DNA of 64,000 nt from Thermosipho sp. (in: thermotogales) (GTDB taxonomy: Bacteria > Thermotogota > Thermotogae > Thermotogales > Fervidobacteriaceae): NCBI GenBank assembly GCA_017656335.1, contig JACDOA010000003.1:1-64000 (forward strand), in the 5' to 3' direction. The translations under genes and the position numbers were made by a program. Below, piece after piece: positions 17,421 through 27,919 of this stretch. Within the stretch, counting starts at the first letter, position 1. Each line of letters opens with the position of its first letter. Under the pieces are notes generated by a model, which did not search any database, was not told where the DNA came from, and was given only the letters and a program-made list of their open reading frames with translations.

Positions 17421-19481
17421 TCACTCTTTTTCTTCTAATTCACGTTTTCTTTCTTGAATGATCTTTTCTTGAACATTATTTGGAACGATATCGTATCTCA
17501 AGAATTTCATAGTGAAGTATCCTCTACCACTTGTAATTGATGACAACCTTCCGGAAAAATCAAGCATCTCAGCAAGTGGAACTTCAGCCATAACCTTTGT
17601 AGTTCCTTTACCTGCAGGTTCCATTCCTAGTGGTCTACCTCTTCTTGAACTAATTTCTCCCATTACATCTCCTGCATTATCATCAGGGACAAATACCTCA
17701 ACTTCCATAATTGGTTCAAGCAAAACAGGTCTTGCCTGCTCAAAAGCTTTCCTAAATGCCTGAATCGCAGCAATTTGGAATGAAATATCAGATGAATCAA
17801 CTTCGTGATAAGAACCATCAAATAATGTTACTTTAACATCAACAACTGGAAATCCTGCAAGTGAACCTTTTTTCATAGCTTCTCGTATTCCTTTTTCTAC
17901 AGATGGAATAAAGTTTCTAGGAATGACTCCTCCAACAATCTTATCTACAAATTCAAATCCTTTTCCTCTCTCTACAGGTTCAATTTCAATTTTAACGTGT
18001 CCATACTGACCATGTCCACCAGTCTGTTTTTTATGTTTATGCTCTCCAGTTGCTTTAGAAGTGATAGTTTCTCTATAAGCAATTTTTGGTTTTCCAACTT
18101 CAACATCAACTCCAAAAATATTTTTCAATTTTTCTACCATAGCTTCAAGATGAATACTACCCACTCCAGAAATTACAGTTTCAGCAGTTTCAGGATCAAA
18201 TTCCCATCGGAATGTTGGATCAGAATCAGCCAATCTTGCAAGGCCATTACTAATTTTATCTATATCTGATTTTGATTTTGGAGTTATACTTTTAGAAATC
18301 ATTGGTTCTGGAAAATTAGGAGGAACTACTTTTAATTTTCTATCTTTATGAGTCATAGTATCTCCTACTGAACTTTCTTTAAGCTTAGGAACCACAATAA
18401 TATCACCACATGATGCTTCCGAAACTTCATATGTTTCCTTTAAATTTGCAAAATAGATATGACCTATTTTTTCGGAACTTCCTTTGTTAACATTTATCAA
18501 AGTATCTCCAGCGGATACTTTTCCACTAATTATCTTAATAAAACTAAGTTTTCCAACAAATTGGTCTACAATAGCTTTAAACGTGTATCCTACTACGGGT
18601 TCATCTTCTACTGGATTTACTTCTACTTCATCCCCTGATTCAAGTACTGCTTTGTATGGAACTCCTTCAGAAGGATTTACACCTAATGTTCTAACGGTCT
18701 TTAAGAAAAGATCTACACCAATATTTTTTTCAGCAGAACCACAAAAAATAGGAACAATTTCTCCAGATTTATAACCAATTTTTAATGTTTTTAAAAGTTC
18801 TTCTGCAGAAATTTCTTCATCTGCAAAATATCTCTCCATCAATTCATCATCAAGGGAAACAATATCTTCAATCATTGAAGATTTCAATTCTTCTACTTTT
18901 GACTTTAACTCCTCAGGTATATCTGTTTGTTTTACTTTACCATTTTCATATAGAAAAGCTTTTCCTGAAAATACATCAACAATTCCTTTAAAGTTTTCAG
19001 CTTCACCAATTGGATAGAAAATGGGCACAAATTTTCTTTCAAACCTTTCTTTTAAACTCTCAAGAGTGTTATCAAAACTTGCTCTTTCTTTGTCCATTTG
19101 ATTAACAAAAACCATAATTGGTTTTTTCATTTCTTCTGCCATTGCCCACGTTCTCTCAGTTTGAATTTCAACACCAGCAGTTGCATTAACTATTGAAACG
19201 ACATTCTCTGTAACAAACAAAGCATTTATAACTTCTCCAACAAAATCACTAAAACCAGGAGTATCAATCACAGTATATTGAATACCATCAAAATCAAAAG
19301 TTGCAACGTGAGAAGATATACTTGAACCTTTTTCACCTTCAATAGGGTCGTAATCAACATCTTTGTTTCCGATTTTATCAAGTTTTCCCGCATTAAAAAG
19401 CATTGCGGAAAGCATGTAACTTTTACCAGAACCGTTATGCCCAATTAAAGAAAGAGTTCTTTTTTTGTCCACAGTTGACAT
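17421..19481 (-). CDS. Elongation factor G-like GTPase (paralog)
   Basis: A full-length (686-residue) translational GTPase of the EF-G-like group. The P-loop is GHNGSGKS (residues 14-21), DTPGFSDFVGEV is near 73, and the G4 motif NQMDKE lies near 128-133. Domains II-V follow, including the domain IV segment HKHKKQTGGHGQYGHV near 478-493. Canonical EF-G has RGITI in switch I; here the equivalent region reads GEKGSSISS, so it is a paralog rather than the housekeeping fusA. The function may be ribosome recycling or rescue; this is inference. The ATG follows CGGAGGTGAGCTA. The gene ends at a strong terminator. Confidence 0.88.
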   Translation of the reverse strand: MSTVDKKRTLSLIGHNGSGKSYMLSAMLFNAGKLDKIGNKDVDYDPIEGEKGSSISSHVATFDFDGIQYTVIDTPGFSDFVGEVINALFVTENVVSIVNATAGVEIQTERTWAMAEEMKKPIMVFVNQMDKERASFDNTLESLKERFERKFVPIFYPIGEAENFKGIVDVFSGKAFLYENGKVKQTDIPEELKSKVEELKSSMIEDIVSLDDELMERYFADEEISAEELLKTLKIGYKSGEIVPIFCGSAEKNIGVDLFLKTVRTLGVNPSEGVPYKAVLESGDEVEVNPVEDEPVVGYTFKAIVDQFVGKLSFIKIISGKVSAGDTLINVNKGSSEKIGHIYFANLKETYEVSEASCGDIIVVPKLKESSVGDTMTHKDRKLKVVPPNFPEPMISKSITPKSKSDIDKISNGLARLADSDPTFRWEFDPETAETVISGVGSIHLEAMVEKLKNIFGVDVEVGKPKIAYRETITSKATGEHKHKKQTGGHGQYGHVKIEIEPVERGKGFEFVDKIVGGVIPRNFIPSVEKGIREAMKKGSLAGFPVVDVKVTLFDGSYHEVDSSDISFQIAAIQAFRKAFEQARPVLLEPIMEVEVFVPDDNAGDVMGEISSRRGRPLGMEPAGKGTTKVMAEVPLAEMLDFSGRLSSITSGRGYFTMKFLRYDIVPNNVQEKIIQERKRELEEKE

Positions 19482-19517
19482 TAGCTCACCTCCGATTAAT
19501 AATTTTATCCCAAAGTA

Positions 19518-19526
19518 ATTATATCA
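19518..19526 (-). promoter_or_regulatory. Extended -10 promoter for the EF-G-like gene
   Basis: The minus strand reads TGATATAAT, an extended -10 with TATAAT at 19523-19518, about 37 bases before the EF-G-like start. There is no convincing -35. It would give the gene its own transcript in addition to read-through from upstream. Confidence 0.45.
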
Positions 19527-19528
19527 CA

Positions 19529-19831
19529 TTATCTTTCTGCATTATTTCTGACATTTGAAATAGCAATCCTTAATCCACCTTCAATTAATCCTGCACCTAA
19601 AAGAACTAAAATAAATTCCCAAAAATTAATATAAACAAATCCTAAAGATGAAATTATTATAATTATACCTACTATTAAGGCACCAATTCCATTAGGGAAA
19701 GATTTAATTAATTTATAAACTCCAAAAATAGAAATAAAAAAGCCTATAAAAAGCCAAAAAGAATTTGAAAGAGAAAAGAACACAGCTAAAATTATCAATA
19801 TTCCAAGTGACAACAAAAAAATTCCAGACAT
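19529..19831 (-). CDS. Small hypothetical membrane protein
   Basis: I do not recognise a family. It has 100 residues with three to four closely spaced hydrophobic segments (about 4-18, 22-38, 48-66 and 70-88) and a short polar C-terminus ending NVRNNAER. No enzymatic motif is visible. A GAGGTGATAT site precedes the ATG. It sits 9 bases after the preceding unknown gene and before the EF-G-like gene, in the envelope operon that starts at mreB, so a cell-envelope role is possible but not shown. Confidence 0.65.
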   Translation of the reverse strand: MSGIFLLSLGILIILAVFFSLSNSFWLFIGFFISIFGVYKLIKSFPNGIGALIVGIIIIISSLGFVYINFWEFILVLLGAGLIEGGLRIAISNVRNNAER

Positions 19832-19840
19832 AATATCACC

Positions 19841-20359
19841 TCACGAAAAGAAATCAGTTAATTCAGATTCTAATTCATATTCATATTCTTCTTCATCAAA
19901 ATTAGATTCAAAAACTTTTTCAACTAAAGTTTTAACAACAAGTTTTGTTATTTCATTGTTTGTCATATTTTCAGTTTTTTGCTTAGATAACAGAACATAA
20001 ATAACATTATTTTTAAGTATTAAACCTTTTACATAATTATCAGCTATTTCAGAAATTTCAATATCAACAATGAAAGAATCTTCAATCTTTAATTCTTTAG
20101 AAAATGTTCTAAACTCGGAACTATTTAATAACCATTCAGAAACATCTCTTGTTAAAGAAAGACCGTTAAAATACACTAAATCTCCTTCTTCATCCGTTTC
20201 ATATAATTCAATTTTTACTCTTCCAAAATTTTCGTTAGCTACAAGATCACATTTAAAGCCTTTTTCTAAGAACTCCGATAATTGTTTTGTTATTCCCATT
20301 AAAATATTCTTTTTATCCTTTTTTACATATTTTACAACAAAACTATCTATAAACTTCAT
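19841..20359 (-). CDS. Hypothetical cytoplasmic protein with acidic tail
   Basis: No family recognised. The protein has 172 residues, no signal peptide or membrane segment, a mixed alpha-beta pattern and a very acidic C-terminus (FDEEEYEYELESELTDFFS). The longest frame starts at TTG 20395, but ATG 20359 follows AAAGGAGGTTTAAG and is the clear start, one base after the preceding gene ends. Tight spacing on both sides shows it is translated as part of the mreB-murA operon. It may be lineage-specific. Confidence 0.65.
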   Translation of the reverse strand: MKFIDSFVVKYVKKDKKNILMGITKQLSEFLEKGFKCDLVANENFGRVKIELYETDEEGDLVYFNGLSLTRDVSEWLLNSSEFRTFSKELKIEDSFIVDIEISEIADNYVKGLILKNNVIYVLLSKQKTENMTNNEITKLVVKTLVEKVFESNFDEEEYEYELESELTDFFS

Positions 20360-20360
20360 C

Positions 20361-22154
20361 TTAAACCTCCTTTTTGTATTTGAATTCAGGAACAATTTCC
20401 TTTGCTATTGAAATGGCCTCATCAATTTTTCCAGTTTTTAAAAATTCTAGTAATTCTCTTGACTTCTCTTCAATTTCTTTTCTAGAACTTGCTAAATTAT
20501 ATTCAACATCAAATATTTTTAGATGATGAGAATTTTTAGGTTTTTCATACGGATAAAACAGTTCTTCGTAAAGTTTTTCTCCTGGGCGAATACCAATATA
20601 TTTAATTTCTATATTGCTTTTTCCCATCAATTTCGCAAGAGATCTTGCAACATTTTCTACTGGAATTTGTTCACCCATATCCAATACAAAAAGCTTTTTA
20701 TTCTCTAAAAAAGCCCCCGCTTCTAAAACTAAAGAAACAGCTTCTGGAATACTCATAAAGTACCTTTTCATTTTTGGATCTGTAATTGTAATAGGTTGAT
20801 TTTGTTCAATCTGTTTTTTAAATTTCCAAAGAACGCTTCCACGGCTTCCAAGAACGTTTCCAAATCTTACAACGCCAAATTTTGTAGTACAATTATCAGA
20901 GTTAGAAAGAATATATAATTCAGCAATTCTTTTGCTTAAACCCATAAAGGAAATTGGATTTACTGCTTTATCAGTAGATATAAATATAAACCTTTCTATG
21001 TTGTATTTACATGAAAGTTTAACCAAATTTAATGTTCCAAAAACATTCACCCTGATAGCTTCATATGGATTTTCTTCCATTAAAGGTACATGTTTATGGG
21101 CTGCTGCGTGGAAAATAATTTCAGGCTTATATTTTTTAAAAATTTCTTCCATCCATTCTTTGTTCTCTACATCAGCTATAACTCTAACTGTTTTTAAATT
21201 TTCAAATTTTAATGATAATTCCTCGTTAATTTCATATATGCTATTTTCTCCTCGGCCAAGTAAAATCAACATTTTTGGTTCTTGAACAGCAATTTGCCTA
21301 CATAACTCCGAACCAATACTTCCTCCCGCTCCTGTTATCATTATTATTTTATCTTTTAAATATTTTCCTATTTTTTCTAAATTAACTTTAACAGGCTTAC
21401 GACCTATTATATCTTCAAGAGATAAATCCCTTATATCTTCTAATTTAACTTCATCTCTTAAAAGCTCATTTATATGAGGGAGAACTTTAACATTTACAAT
21501 TTCTAAATCAATGTTTTTTAAAATTGCTCTAATTTGGTCTCCAGTAGCAGAAGGAATGGCAATTATAACTTCATCAACTCCATATTTTTTAACAAACTCC
21601 ATTATTCGTGATATGGGGCCTTCTACCTTTATTCCTAAAATACTTCTACCTATTTTTAAAGGATCATCGTCCAAAAAGAATACAATTTTCCCATATCCAG
21701 AATTCTGTATTTCTCGAGCTATCATTACTCCAGCGTCTCCTGCACCAACAATGACTACTTTCTTGTTTCCTTTTCTTGTGTTAAAAACAAAGTATTGATA
21801 AAATAATCTAGTTATAACTATCAAAACAAACGAACCTAGAAAAGTTATCATTCCCACTGACCTGGGAAGAATTATACTTTTATAAAAATGAAGAAATGTT
21901 AAAATTCCGATATATGATACAAACGTCCCTCTAAAAATTAATAAAAAATCTTTAGGAGTCGCATATCTCCAGATAATATTATAATTACCATTAAAAATAT
22001 ATACAACAGCTGAAATTATAAGATAGACTAAAATAAAATCATTATACTTATTCATTTCTTGAAAATTAAAACCAAATCTTACAAAAAGCGCTAAAACAGC
22101 TGCGAATAAAGTAGCTAAAATATCAATAAAAAACAAATATATTTTTCTTTTCAA
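20361..22154 (-). CDS. UDP-sugar 4,6-dehydratase, PglF/EpsC/CapD type
   Basis: Membrane-bound nucleotide-sugar dehydratase that starts synthesis of amino or deoxy sugars for surface polysaccharides or glycans. Four membrane segments occupy about residues 1-115. A first nucleotide-binding fold begins VVIVGAGDAG near 134, and the extended short-chain dehydrogenase domain starts MITGAGGSIGSELCRQ near 290. The active-site region STDKAVNPISFMGLSKR (near 390) has the Met-x-x-x-Lys variant of the usual Tyr-x-x-x-Lys, as in PglF. The longest frame starts at GTG 22163. TTG 22154 is preferred because GGAG lies 8 bases upstream, whereas GTG 22163 overlaps that site. Overlaps the end of the murA operon context. 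Confidence 0.88.
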   Translation of the reverse strand: MKRKIYLFFIDILATLFAAVLALFVRFGFNFQEMNKYNDFILVYLIISAVVYIFNGNYNIIWRYATPKDFLLIFRGTFVSYIGILTFLHFYKSIILPRSVGMITFLGSFVLIVITRLFYQYFVFNTRKGNKKVVIVGAGDAGVMIAREIQNSGYGKIVFFLDDDPLKIGRSILGIKVEGPISRIMEFVKKYGVDEVIIAIPSATGDQIRAILKNIDLEIVNVKVLPHINELLRDEVKLEDIRDLSLEDIIGRKPVKVNLEKIGKYLKDKIIMITGAGGSIGSELCRQIAVQEPKMLILLGRGENSIYEINEELSLKFENLKTVRVIADVENKEWMEEIFKKYKPEIIFHAAAHKHVPLMEENPYEAIRVNVFGTLNLVKLSCKYNIERFIFISTDKAVNPISFMGLSKRIAELYILSNSDNCTTKFGVVRFGNVLGSRGSVLWKFKKQIEQNQPITITDPKMKRYFMSIPEAVSLVLEAGAFLENKKLFVLDMGEQIPVENVARSLAKLMGKSNIEIKYIGIRPGEKLYEELFYPYEKPKNSHHLKIFDVEYNLASSRKEIEEKSRELLEFLKTGKIDEAISIAKEIVPEFKYKKEV

Positions 22155-22159
22155 AAAAA

Positions 22160-23407
22160 TCACTCCAGATGCTCTATTTTTCCATTCAATCCTCTAATTT
22201 TTTCAACAATACTTTCATATCCTCTTAAAATATGAAAGTCATTATAAACTTCTGTTATGCCTTCTGCAATTAACCCTGCAATTACAAGAGCAGCACTTGC
22301 CCTTAAATCTGTTCCCTCTACTTTAGCACCACTTAGTTTTTTAACACCATTAATAATTGCAGTTCCATTAGTTAAATAAATATCAGCTCCCATTCGAACA
22401 AGTTCATCTACATGCAAAAATCTATTTTTAAAAACATTTTCAGAAATTGTACTTGTTCCATTGGCAACTGAAAGATAGACCATAATTTGAGGTTGTAAAT
22501 CGGTAGGAAATCCAGGATAAGGCAATATATTTATTTTTGTACTTTTCTTTTTGCCTGTACCATCTATAAAAACTTTATCCTCATAAATTTCCACTTTTGT
22601 TCCAGTATTTTTCAAAACATCCCATAATGCATCAAGGTGAGAAGAAATTACTTTTTCTATATATCCCTTACCTCTACTAGCAGCAATTGCAATTGCATAG
22701 GTTCCAGCCTCAATTCTATCAGGTATTACCTCATGATTTACACTTCTTAAAGAACTAACACCTTCTATAACAATCGTTTTTGTTCCAGCTCCATTAACTT
22801 TTGCTCCCATTTTGTTAAGAAATTTCTGTAAATCTTCTATCTCAGGTTCCATCGCAGCGTTTTCGATAATAGTAGTACCATTTAAAATTGTTGCAGTAGT
22901 CATTAAATGCTCAGTAGCCCCCACACTTGGAAAAGGTAATGAAATTACTACTTCATCTTCTTTTTTTCTAAATTTTGCCCAAACTTCACCATGTTCAATT
23001 TCTATATCAAATCCAAGTTTCTTTAATCCCTCTATATGAAAATCCACAGGTCTAACTCCTATTGCACACCCACCAGGTAATGCAACTTTTGCCTGACCTA
23101 AAACAGCTGCTAACGGGCCAAGAACATTAAACGAAGCTCTCATTTTTCTTACTAATTCATAAGAAATAGTACCATTAGTAACATTTGAACTAATTTTAAC
23201 AACACCATTTTCAAATTCTACATTTCTTCCCGATTCTCTAATAATACAAAGCATGGTTTGAATATCCAATAAATCTGGGACGTTACTAACAATAATTTCC
23301 TGATCTGTTAACAAAGAAGCGGCCAAAATTGGCAAAGCAGCATTTTTGGCACCAGAAATTTTTACACTTCCACTTAAAATCGATTTTTTCACCCTAAAGA
23401 AACCCAT
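22160..23407 (-). CDS. murA: UDP-N-acetylglucosamine 1-carboxyvinyltransferase
   Basis: First committed step of peptidoglycan synthesis: transfer of enolpyruvate from PEP to UDP-GlcNAc. Lys-Asn of GAKNAALPI (about residues 19-27) and the catalytic Cys in [11 protein letters not shown] (about 112-122) are both present; the Cys form is the fosfomycin-sensitive type. The length of 415 is normal. It lies directly after mreB and the mreC-like gene, linking wall precursor synthesis to cell-shape control, and its stop overlaps the ribosome binding site of the next gene. Confidence 0.95.
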   Translation of the reverse strand: MGFFRVKKSILSGSVKISGAKNAALPILAASLLTDQEIIVSNVPDLLDIQTMLCIIRESGRNVEFENGVVKISSNVTNGTISYELVRKMRASFNVLGPLAAVLGQAKVALPGGCAIGVRPVDFHIEGLKKLGFDIEIEHGEVWAKFRKKEDEVVISLPFPSVGATEHLMTTATILNGTTIIENAAMEPEIEDLQKFLNKMGAKVNGAGTKTIVIEGVSSLRSVNHEVIPDRIEAGTYAIAIAASRGKGYIEKVISSHLDALWDVLKNTGTKVEIYEDKVFIDGTGKKKSTKINILPYPGFPTDLQPQIMVYLSVANGTSTISENVFKNRFLHVDELVRMGADIYLTNGTAIINGVKKLSGAKVEGTDLRASAALVIAGLIAEGITEVYNDFHILRGYESIVEKIRGLNGKIEHLE

Positions 23408-23429
23408 TTTTTATCATCCTCAACTTTTA

Positions 23430-24050
23430 TTATTTTATTAGATAATTTTTCAGTATAATAAACTTTGTTTTAAAAGTTATATCTGGAATATTTTTAATAA
23501 AAATTCCATCCTTAATCTCTCCCAAAGAAATATCCTCATTATGTAGCAAATAACTATATGGTTGATATTTTGATAAAAACACCTTTCCAAAATTTATTGA
23601 AATGCTATCTTCTACCTCTAATTCACCATTTCTGATAATTGCCTCAGTTTCAAAATTATCCGATACTATCGTAACATCAATTGTATCGTACCACCATTTT
23701 CTTATAAATACAAATTTTCCGGTACGCTCAGCAATGCCAACAAATTTTTTATCAGCTGTGATTACTAACCCTGGATTGTCAATTTTATAAAAATAAATTC
23801 CATCAACTGTATAACTTAAAGGGGTAAGGACTTCAAGATTTTCGTCAAATAATTTTACTATGTAGTTTGTTTCATCTTTTTTTAATGCATTATTCAAAAA
23901 ATTTCTGAATATAAAAAATGGATAAGAAAGCTTGGTATAGAAACTTGAAACATTGTGTGCAAGATTATTACTTGAAAGGAAATTCAATAAAAATATTGAT
24001 AATAATATAAGTAGAGAAAAAAGTAAAATTTCAATTTTATTTTTTCTCAT
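23430..24050 (-). CDS. MreC-like cell-shape protein (divergent)
   Basis: A membrane-anchored protein with one N-terminal transmembrane segment (about residues 8-25), a short helical stretch, and an extracytoplasmic beta-rich domain of about 130 residues. [19 protein letters not shown] (about 104-122) resembles the beta-strand pattern of MreC (GRV...V..LTD), and the end [14 protein letters not shown] fits MreC's final strand. The ATG overlaps the mreB stop, the normal mreB-mreC order. The similarity is weak and partly positional: it is shorter (206) than usual MreC (about 270-300) because the coiled coil is reduced. No mreD is adjacent. Confidence 0.55.
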   Translation of the reverse strand: MRKNKIEILLFSLLILLSIFLLNFLSSNNLAHNVSSFYTKLSYPFFIFRNFLNNALKKDETNYIVKLFDENLEVLTPLSYTVDGIYFYKIDNPGLVITADKKFVGIAERTGKFVFIRKWWYDTIDVTIVSDNFETEAIIRNGELEVEDSISINFGKVFLSKYQPYSYLLHNEDISLGEIKDGIFIKNIPDITFKTKFIILKNYLIK

Positions 24051-25060
24051 TCGTTCCTCCTTAGCCTTGATAAAATAGAAACTTTATCCAAAACTAAACC
24101 TGCTCCTCTAGCAACACATGTTAATGGATCATCTGCTACCAAAGCATCTATCCCTGTTTCTTTGGCTAAAAGTTTTGTCAAACCTCTCAATAAAGCCCCA
24201 CCACCTGCAACTACAATTCCTTTTTCAGTGATATCTGCAATAAGTTCTGGGGGGGTTTTTTCCAAAGTAATTTTCGTGGATTCTATTATTTGCATTACTA
24301 TTGGTCTTAGTGCTTCTCTAATTTCTCCACCTTTTAAAATCAATTTTTTAGGTAATCCACTAGACAGATCGATTCCAGTTATATAAGTTTCTAATTCATC
24401 GTATTCTTTATCAGGGTAAACATTTCCAATTTCAATCTTTACTCTTTCTGCAGTTCTTTCACCTATAACCACTCTATATACTTCTCTAACATATTGTATA
24501 ATAGCTTCATCCAATTCATCACCAGCTACTCTTATAGAAGTCCAAGTAACTAAACTTCCTAAAGAAATGACAGCTATTTCCGTGGTACCTCCACCAATGT
24601 CAACAACCATGTTTCCAGAAGGTTCTTCAACATCTAAATTAGCTCCTATTGCTGTAGCCATAGGTTCTTCAATTAAAAACACTCTTTTAGCTCCAGCTTC
24701 ATTACCGGCTTCAATAATTGCCCTACTTTCAACCTCTGTAATTCCAACTGGTACACCAACAACAACATTTGGTCTGAAAAATGTAAATCCTTTCTGAGCC
24801 TTACTAATATAATAATCAAGCATAGCTAATGCTATGTTGTAATCTGCAATTACCCCATCTTTTAAAGGTCTAATGGCCTTTATATAAGCTGGAGTTTTAC
24901 CTATCATATTTTTTGCCTCGTTTCCAACTTTAATTACTTCTTCAGTTTCTACATTTATAGCTACAACTGAAGGCTCGTTTATAACAATACCTTTACCTTT
25001 TAAATATACTAACGTATTAGCTGTTCCCAAATCAATTCCCATATCATATCTTTTAAACAT
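24047..25060 (-). CDS. mreB: Rod-shape-determining protein MreB
   Basis: Actin-like ATPase that polymerises under the membrane and directs lateral wall synthesis. Phosphate loop 1 is [13 protein letters not shown] (about residues 6-18), [20 protein letters not shown] (about 154-173) is phosphate loop 2, and GGGALLRGL (about 287-295) is the adenosine motif. The longest frame begins at 25144. ATG 25060 has CAGGGAG 7 bases upstream and the normal N-terminus [13 protein letters not shown], giving 337 residues. First gene of the mreB-mreC-murA-dehydratase operon. Confidence 0.96.
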   Translation of the reverse strand: MFKRYDMGIDLGTANTLVYLKGKGIVINEPSVVAINVETEEVIKVGNEAKNMIGKTPAYIKAIRPLKDGVIADYNIALAMLDYYISKAQKGFTFFRPNVVVGVPVGITEVESRAIIEAGNEAGAKRVFLIEEPMATAIGANLDVEEPSGNMVVDIGGGTTEIAVISLGSLVTWTSIRVAGDELDEAIIQYVREVYRVVIGERTAERVKIEIGNVYPDKEYDELETYITGIDLSSGLPKKLILKGGEIREALRPIVMQIIESTKITLEKTPPELIADITEKGIVVAGGGALLRGLTKLLAKETGIDALVADDPLTCVARGAGLVLDKVSILSRLRRNE

Positions 25061-25154
25061 ACTAACACTCCCTGTAAAATAATTTGAAAATACAATTACA
25101 AATAATCGACACGTTGTTTGACGAATTAATTGAAAAGTTAACATATTTCATTAA

Positions 25155-25172
25155 GTTTAATCATAATTAAAC
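25155..25172. repeat. 18-bp inverted repeat upstream of mreB
   Basis: GTTTAAT-CATA-ATTAAAC is a perfect 7-bp inverted repeat with a 4-base spacer, about 95 bases upstream of mreB. It could be a repressor operator, but it is AT-rich, and AT-rich palindromes arise often by chance. The rest of the 255-bp mreB-alaS gap holds AT-rich DNA in which I see no gene or clear terminator. Confidence 0.35.
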
Positions 25173-25315
25173 TAATTTTTGATTTTTTAAAAATTTTGCC
25201 TTTTTCGTAAATTTAACAATTAAATATAGAAAATTACTTATCAAACCTTTCTCACAAAAGTATACTTATACACTACTGAAAACAATGCTTGGTTTTTTAT
25301 TTTAACTTTCACTTC

Positions 25316-27898
25316 TTAAAGAATATTTCTTAAATATTCTTTTAATTTTCCAATAGCTTCATTTATTTTTGTTGGATCTTTACCTCCTGCTTGTGCAAAA
25401 TCTGGTCTACCTCCACCACCTCCAGCTAATACCTCGGCTAACAATTTTGCAATTTTTCCAGAATGTATTTTATCTAAGCTTTTTTTCCTTTTTACTACAA
25501 TTACCACCTTACTATCAAGTCTATTAAACATCACAACTAAATCTAAACCTTTATCAATAAGCTTATCAGTAATTTCTCTTAATGTATCCGTATCTAAATT
25601 TTCAAACACTTTTACAATAAACCTAATCGAGTTTATCTCTTCAGAAGATTTTAAAAGCTCATCGATATTAATTGATTCTTTTATATAGTCTTTCAATTTA
25701 TTTTCAAGTTCTCGAATATCATATTGCATCTTTCTAATTCTATTAATTACCTCAGAATCATTGGCATCAAGTTCCAGCTTAACCATTTTCCAATTTTCTT
25801 CTAATTTTCTTAAGTATTCAAGAGAATTCAACCCGGTAATTGCTTCTATTCTTCTTATACCCGCACTTACAGAACTTTCAGAAATAATTTTAAACAAACC
25901 TACTTCACCAGTATTGGAAACATGCGTTCCACCACACAGTTCCTCACTAAAATCTCCTGCCTTAACAACTCTAACAAAATCTCCATATTTTTCTTCAAAT
26001 AAAGCTATTGCACCTTCTTTTACGGCTTCTTCAAAGGTTTTTTCTTCAACTATTACTTTTTGAGCTTTCAAAATCTCATGGTTGACAATATCTTCAACTT
26101 TTCTGATTTCCTCTTCAGTTAAAGCTTGAAAATGAGTAAAATCAAACCTTAATTTTTCTGGAGCTACCAACGAACCAGCTTGTTTAACATGGTCTCCTAA
26201 TACTTTTCTCAAAGCGGCGTGCAATAAGTGAGTAGCAGTATGATTTCTCATCGTTGCTTTTCTTTTTTTTACATCAACTTTTGCATCTACAATTTCGCCA
26301 ACACTTATTTTACCTTCTAATTTTCCTCTATGAACTATTATTCCTTCTTTTGGACTATAAACATATTCAACTTTAAAAACACCATTCGAACCTTTTATTA
26401 CTCCAATATCTGAAACTTGTCCACCTTTTTCTGCATAAAATGGTGTTTCATCTAAAACAATCTCACATTCAGTATCTTCAGCTTCTTTAACAAAATCATC
26501 AGTTTTTATATATAAAACCTTAGATTCTTCTTCAAATTTTTCATAACCAACAAAACGTGTTACTACATTCAAAGATTCATATGCAGATCTTTTTGCAAAT
26601 TCAATTTCACCCTGAGCTTCTCTTCCTCTTTTTCTTTGTTGTTCCATATAGAATTCAAAGCCTTTTTCGTCAAGTTTATAATTATTTTCTTGCGCAATAT
26701 CCCTTAGAATATCAATGGGAAATCCATATGTATCATACATTTTAAATGCATCTTTTCCACTTATAAAACCATTATTTTCTTTAGCTATTTTATTAACAAG
26801 TTCTAAACCTCTTTTTAAGTTTTGTATAAATCTTTCTTCTTCACCTTGAACAATTTTCCTTACAAATTCCTTTTTTTCTTTAATTTCAGGATAAACTGGA
26901 CTCATCTTTTCAACTACGGCATCAATAATTTTGAACAAGAATGATTCTTGGGCACCCAGCAATGTTCCATGTCTTGCAGCTCTTCTTAAAATTCTTCTTA
27001 AAACATAACCTCTTCCCTCATTTGAAGGCAAAACCCCATCAGATATTAAAAATGTAATAGCTCGAATATGATCTGCAATTACCCTAATGGAAACGTCGGT
27101 TTTTTCATCTTTTTTATATTCAACATCTAGTATGTTACATATTTTATCAATAATAGGCACAAACAGATCTGTATCAAAGTTATAATACACACCTTGCATC
27201 ATTGCTGCTAATCTCTCTAAACCAGCACCTGTATCAATGTTTTTTCTCTCTAAAGGATGAAGTTCTCCTTTTTCGTCTTGATAAAATTCTGTGAATACCA
27301 AATTCCAAATTTCAACAAATCTTCCATCAGTATTCGATGGATTTGGTTCCTTATCATCAATTGTAGGAACCTCCAAGCCTGTATCATAAAAAATTTCCGT
27401 ATCAGGTCCACATGGGCCAGTTGGTCCTGCAGGTCCCCAAAAATTATCCTCTTTACCTAATTTTAAAATCCTATTTGAAGGGATACCTATCTTTCTCCAT
27501 ATTTCATATGCTTTATCATCTTCTTCGTATACAGATATCCATAATTTATCTTTAGAAACTTTTAAAACTTGAGTAACAAATTCCCAAGCCCATTCAATAG
27601 CTTCTTGTTTAAAATAATCTCCAAATGAAAAATTACCAAGCATTTCAAAAAATGTGTGATGTCTCGGCGTTCTACCAACATTTTCAATATCTGTGGTTCT
27701 CAAGCATTTTTGACAGGAAGCTACTCTAGTATATATAGGTTCAACTTTGCCCCAAAAAATCGGCTTAAATGGTACCATACCAGCAACTGTAAAAAGAAGC
27801 TGCGGATCATCTGGAATCAAGGAAGCACTTGGAAAAATTTTGTGCCCTTTTTTTTCAAAAAATTCTAAAAATAATTTCCTAATCTCATCACTTCGCAT
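25316..27898 (-). CDS. alaS: Alanyl-tRNA synthetase
   Basis: Charges tRNA-Ala and edits mis-charged Ser and Gly. The class II catalytic core is at the N-terminus ([49 protein letters not shown]). The editing domain has the zinc-binding NHTATHLLH near 551 and [13 protein letters not shown] near 656-668. The C-terminal domain ends with the Gly-rich [14 protein letters not shown] near 828. The length of 860 is normal. The ATG lies after a GGAGG about 13 bases upstream, rather far, but no closer alternative exists. It is the last gene of the frr-uppS-cdsA-alaS run. Confidence 0.96.
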   Translation of the reverse strand: MRSDEIRKLFLEFFEKKGHKIFPSASLIPDDPQLLFTVAGMVPFKPIFWGKVEPIYTRVASCQKCLRTTDIENVGRTPRHHTFFEMLGNFSFGDYFKQEAIEWAWEFVTQVLKVSKDKLWISVYEEDDKAYEIWRKIGIPSNRILKLGKEDNFWGPAGPTGPCGPDTEIFYDTGLEVPTIDDKEPNPSNTDGRFVEIWNLVFTEFYQDEKGELHPLERKNIDTGAGLERLAAMMQGVYYNFDTDLFVPIIDKICNILDVEYKKDEKTDVSIRVIADHIRAITFLISDGVLPSNEGRGYVLRRILRRAARHGTLLGAQESFLFKIIDAVVEKMSPVYPEIKEKKEFVRKIVQGEEERFIQNLKRGLELVNKIAKENNGFISGKDAFKMYDTYGFPIDILRDIAQENNYKLDEKGFEFYMEQQRKRGREAQGEIEFAKRSAYESLNVVTRFVGYEKFEEESKVLYIKTDDFVKEAEDTECEIVLDETPFYAEKGGQVSDIGVIKGSNGVFKVEYVYSPKEGIIVHRGKLEGKISVGEIVDAKVDVKKRKATMRNHTATHLLHAALRKVLGDHVKQAGSLVAPEKLRFDFTHFQALTEEEIRKVEDIVNHEILKAQKVIVEEKTFEEAVKEGAIALFEEKYGDFVRVVKAGDFSEELCGGTHVSNTGEVGLFKIISESSVSAGIRRIEAITGLNSLEYLRKLEENWKMVKLELDANDSEVINRIRKMQYDIRELENKLKDYIKESINIDELLKSSEEINSIRFIVKVFENLDTDTLREITDKLIDKGLDLVVMFNRLDSKVVIVVKRKKSLDKIHSGKIAKLLAEVLAGGGGGRPDFAQAGGKDPTKINEAIGKLKEYLRNIL

Positions 27899-27919
27899 AT
27901 TACAGAGTCCACCTCCGAA

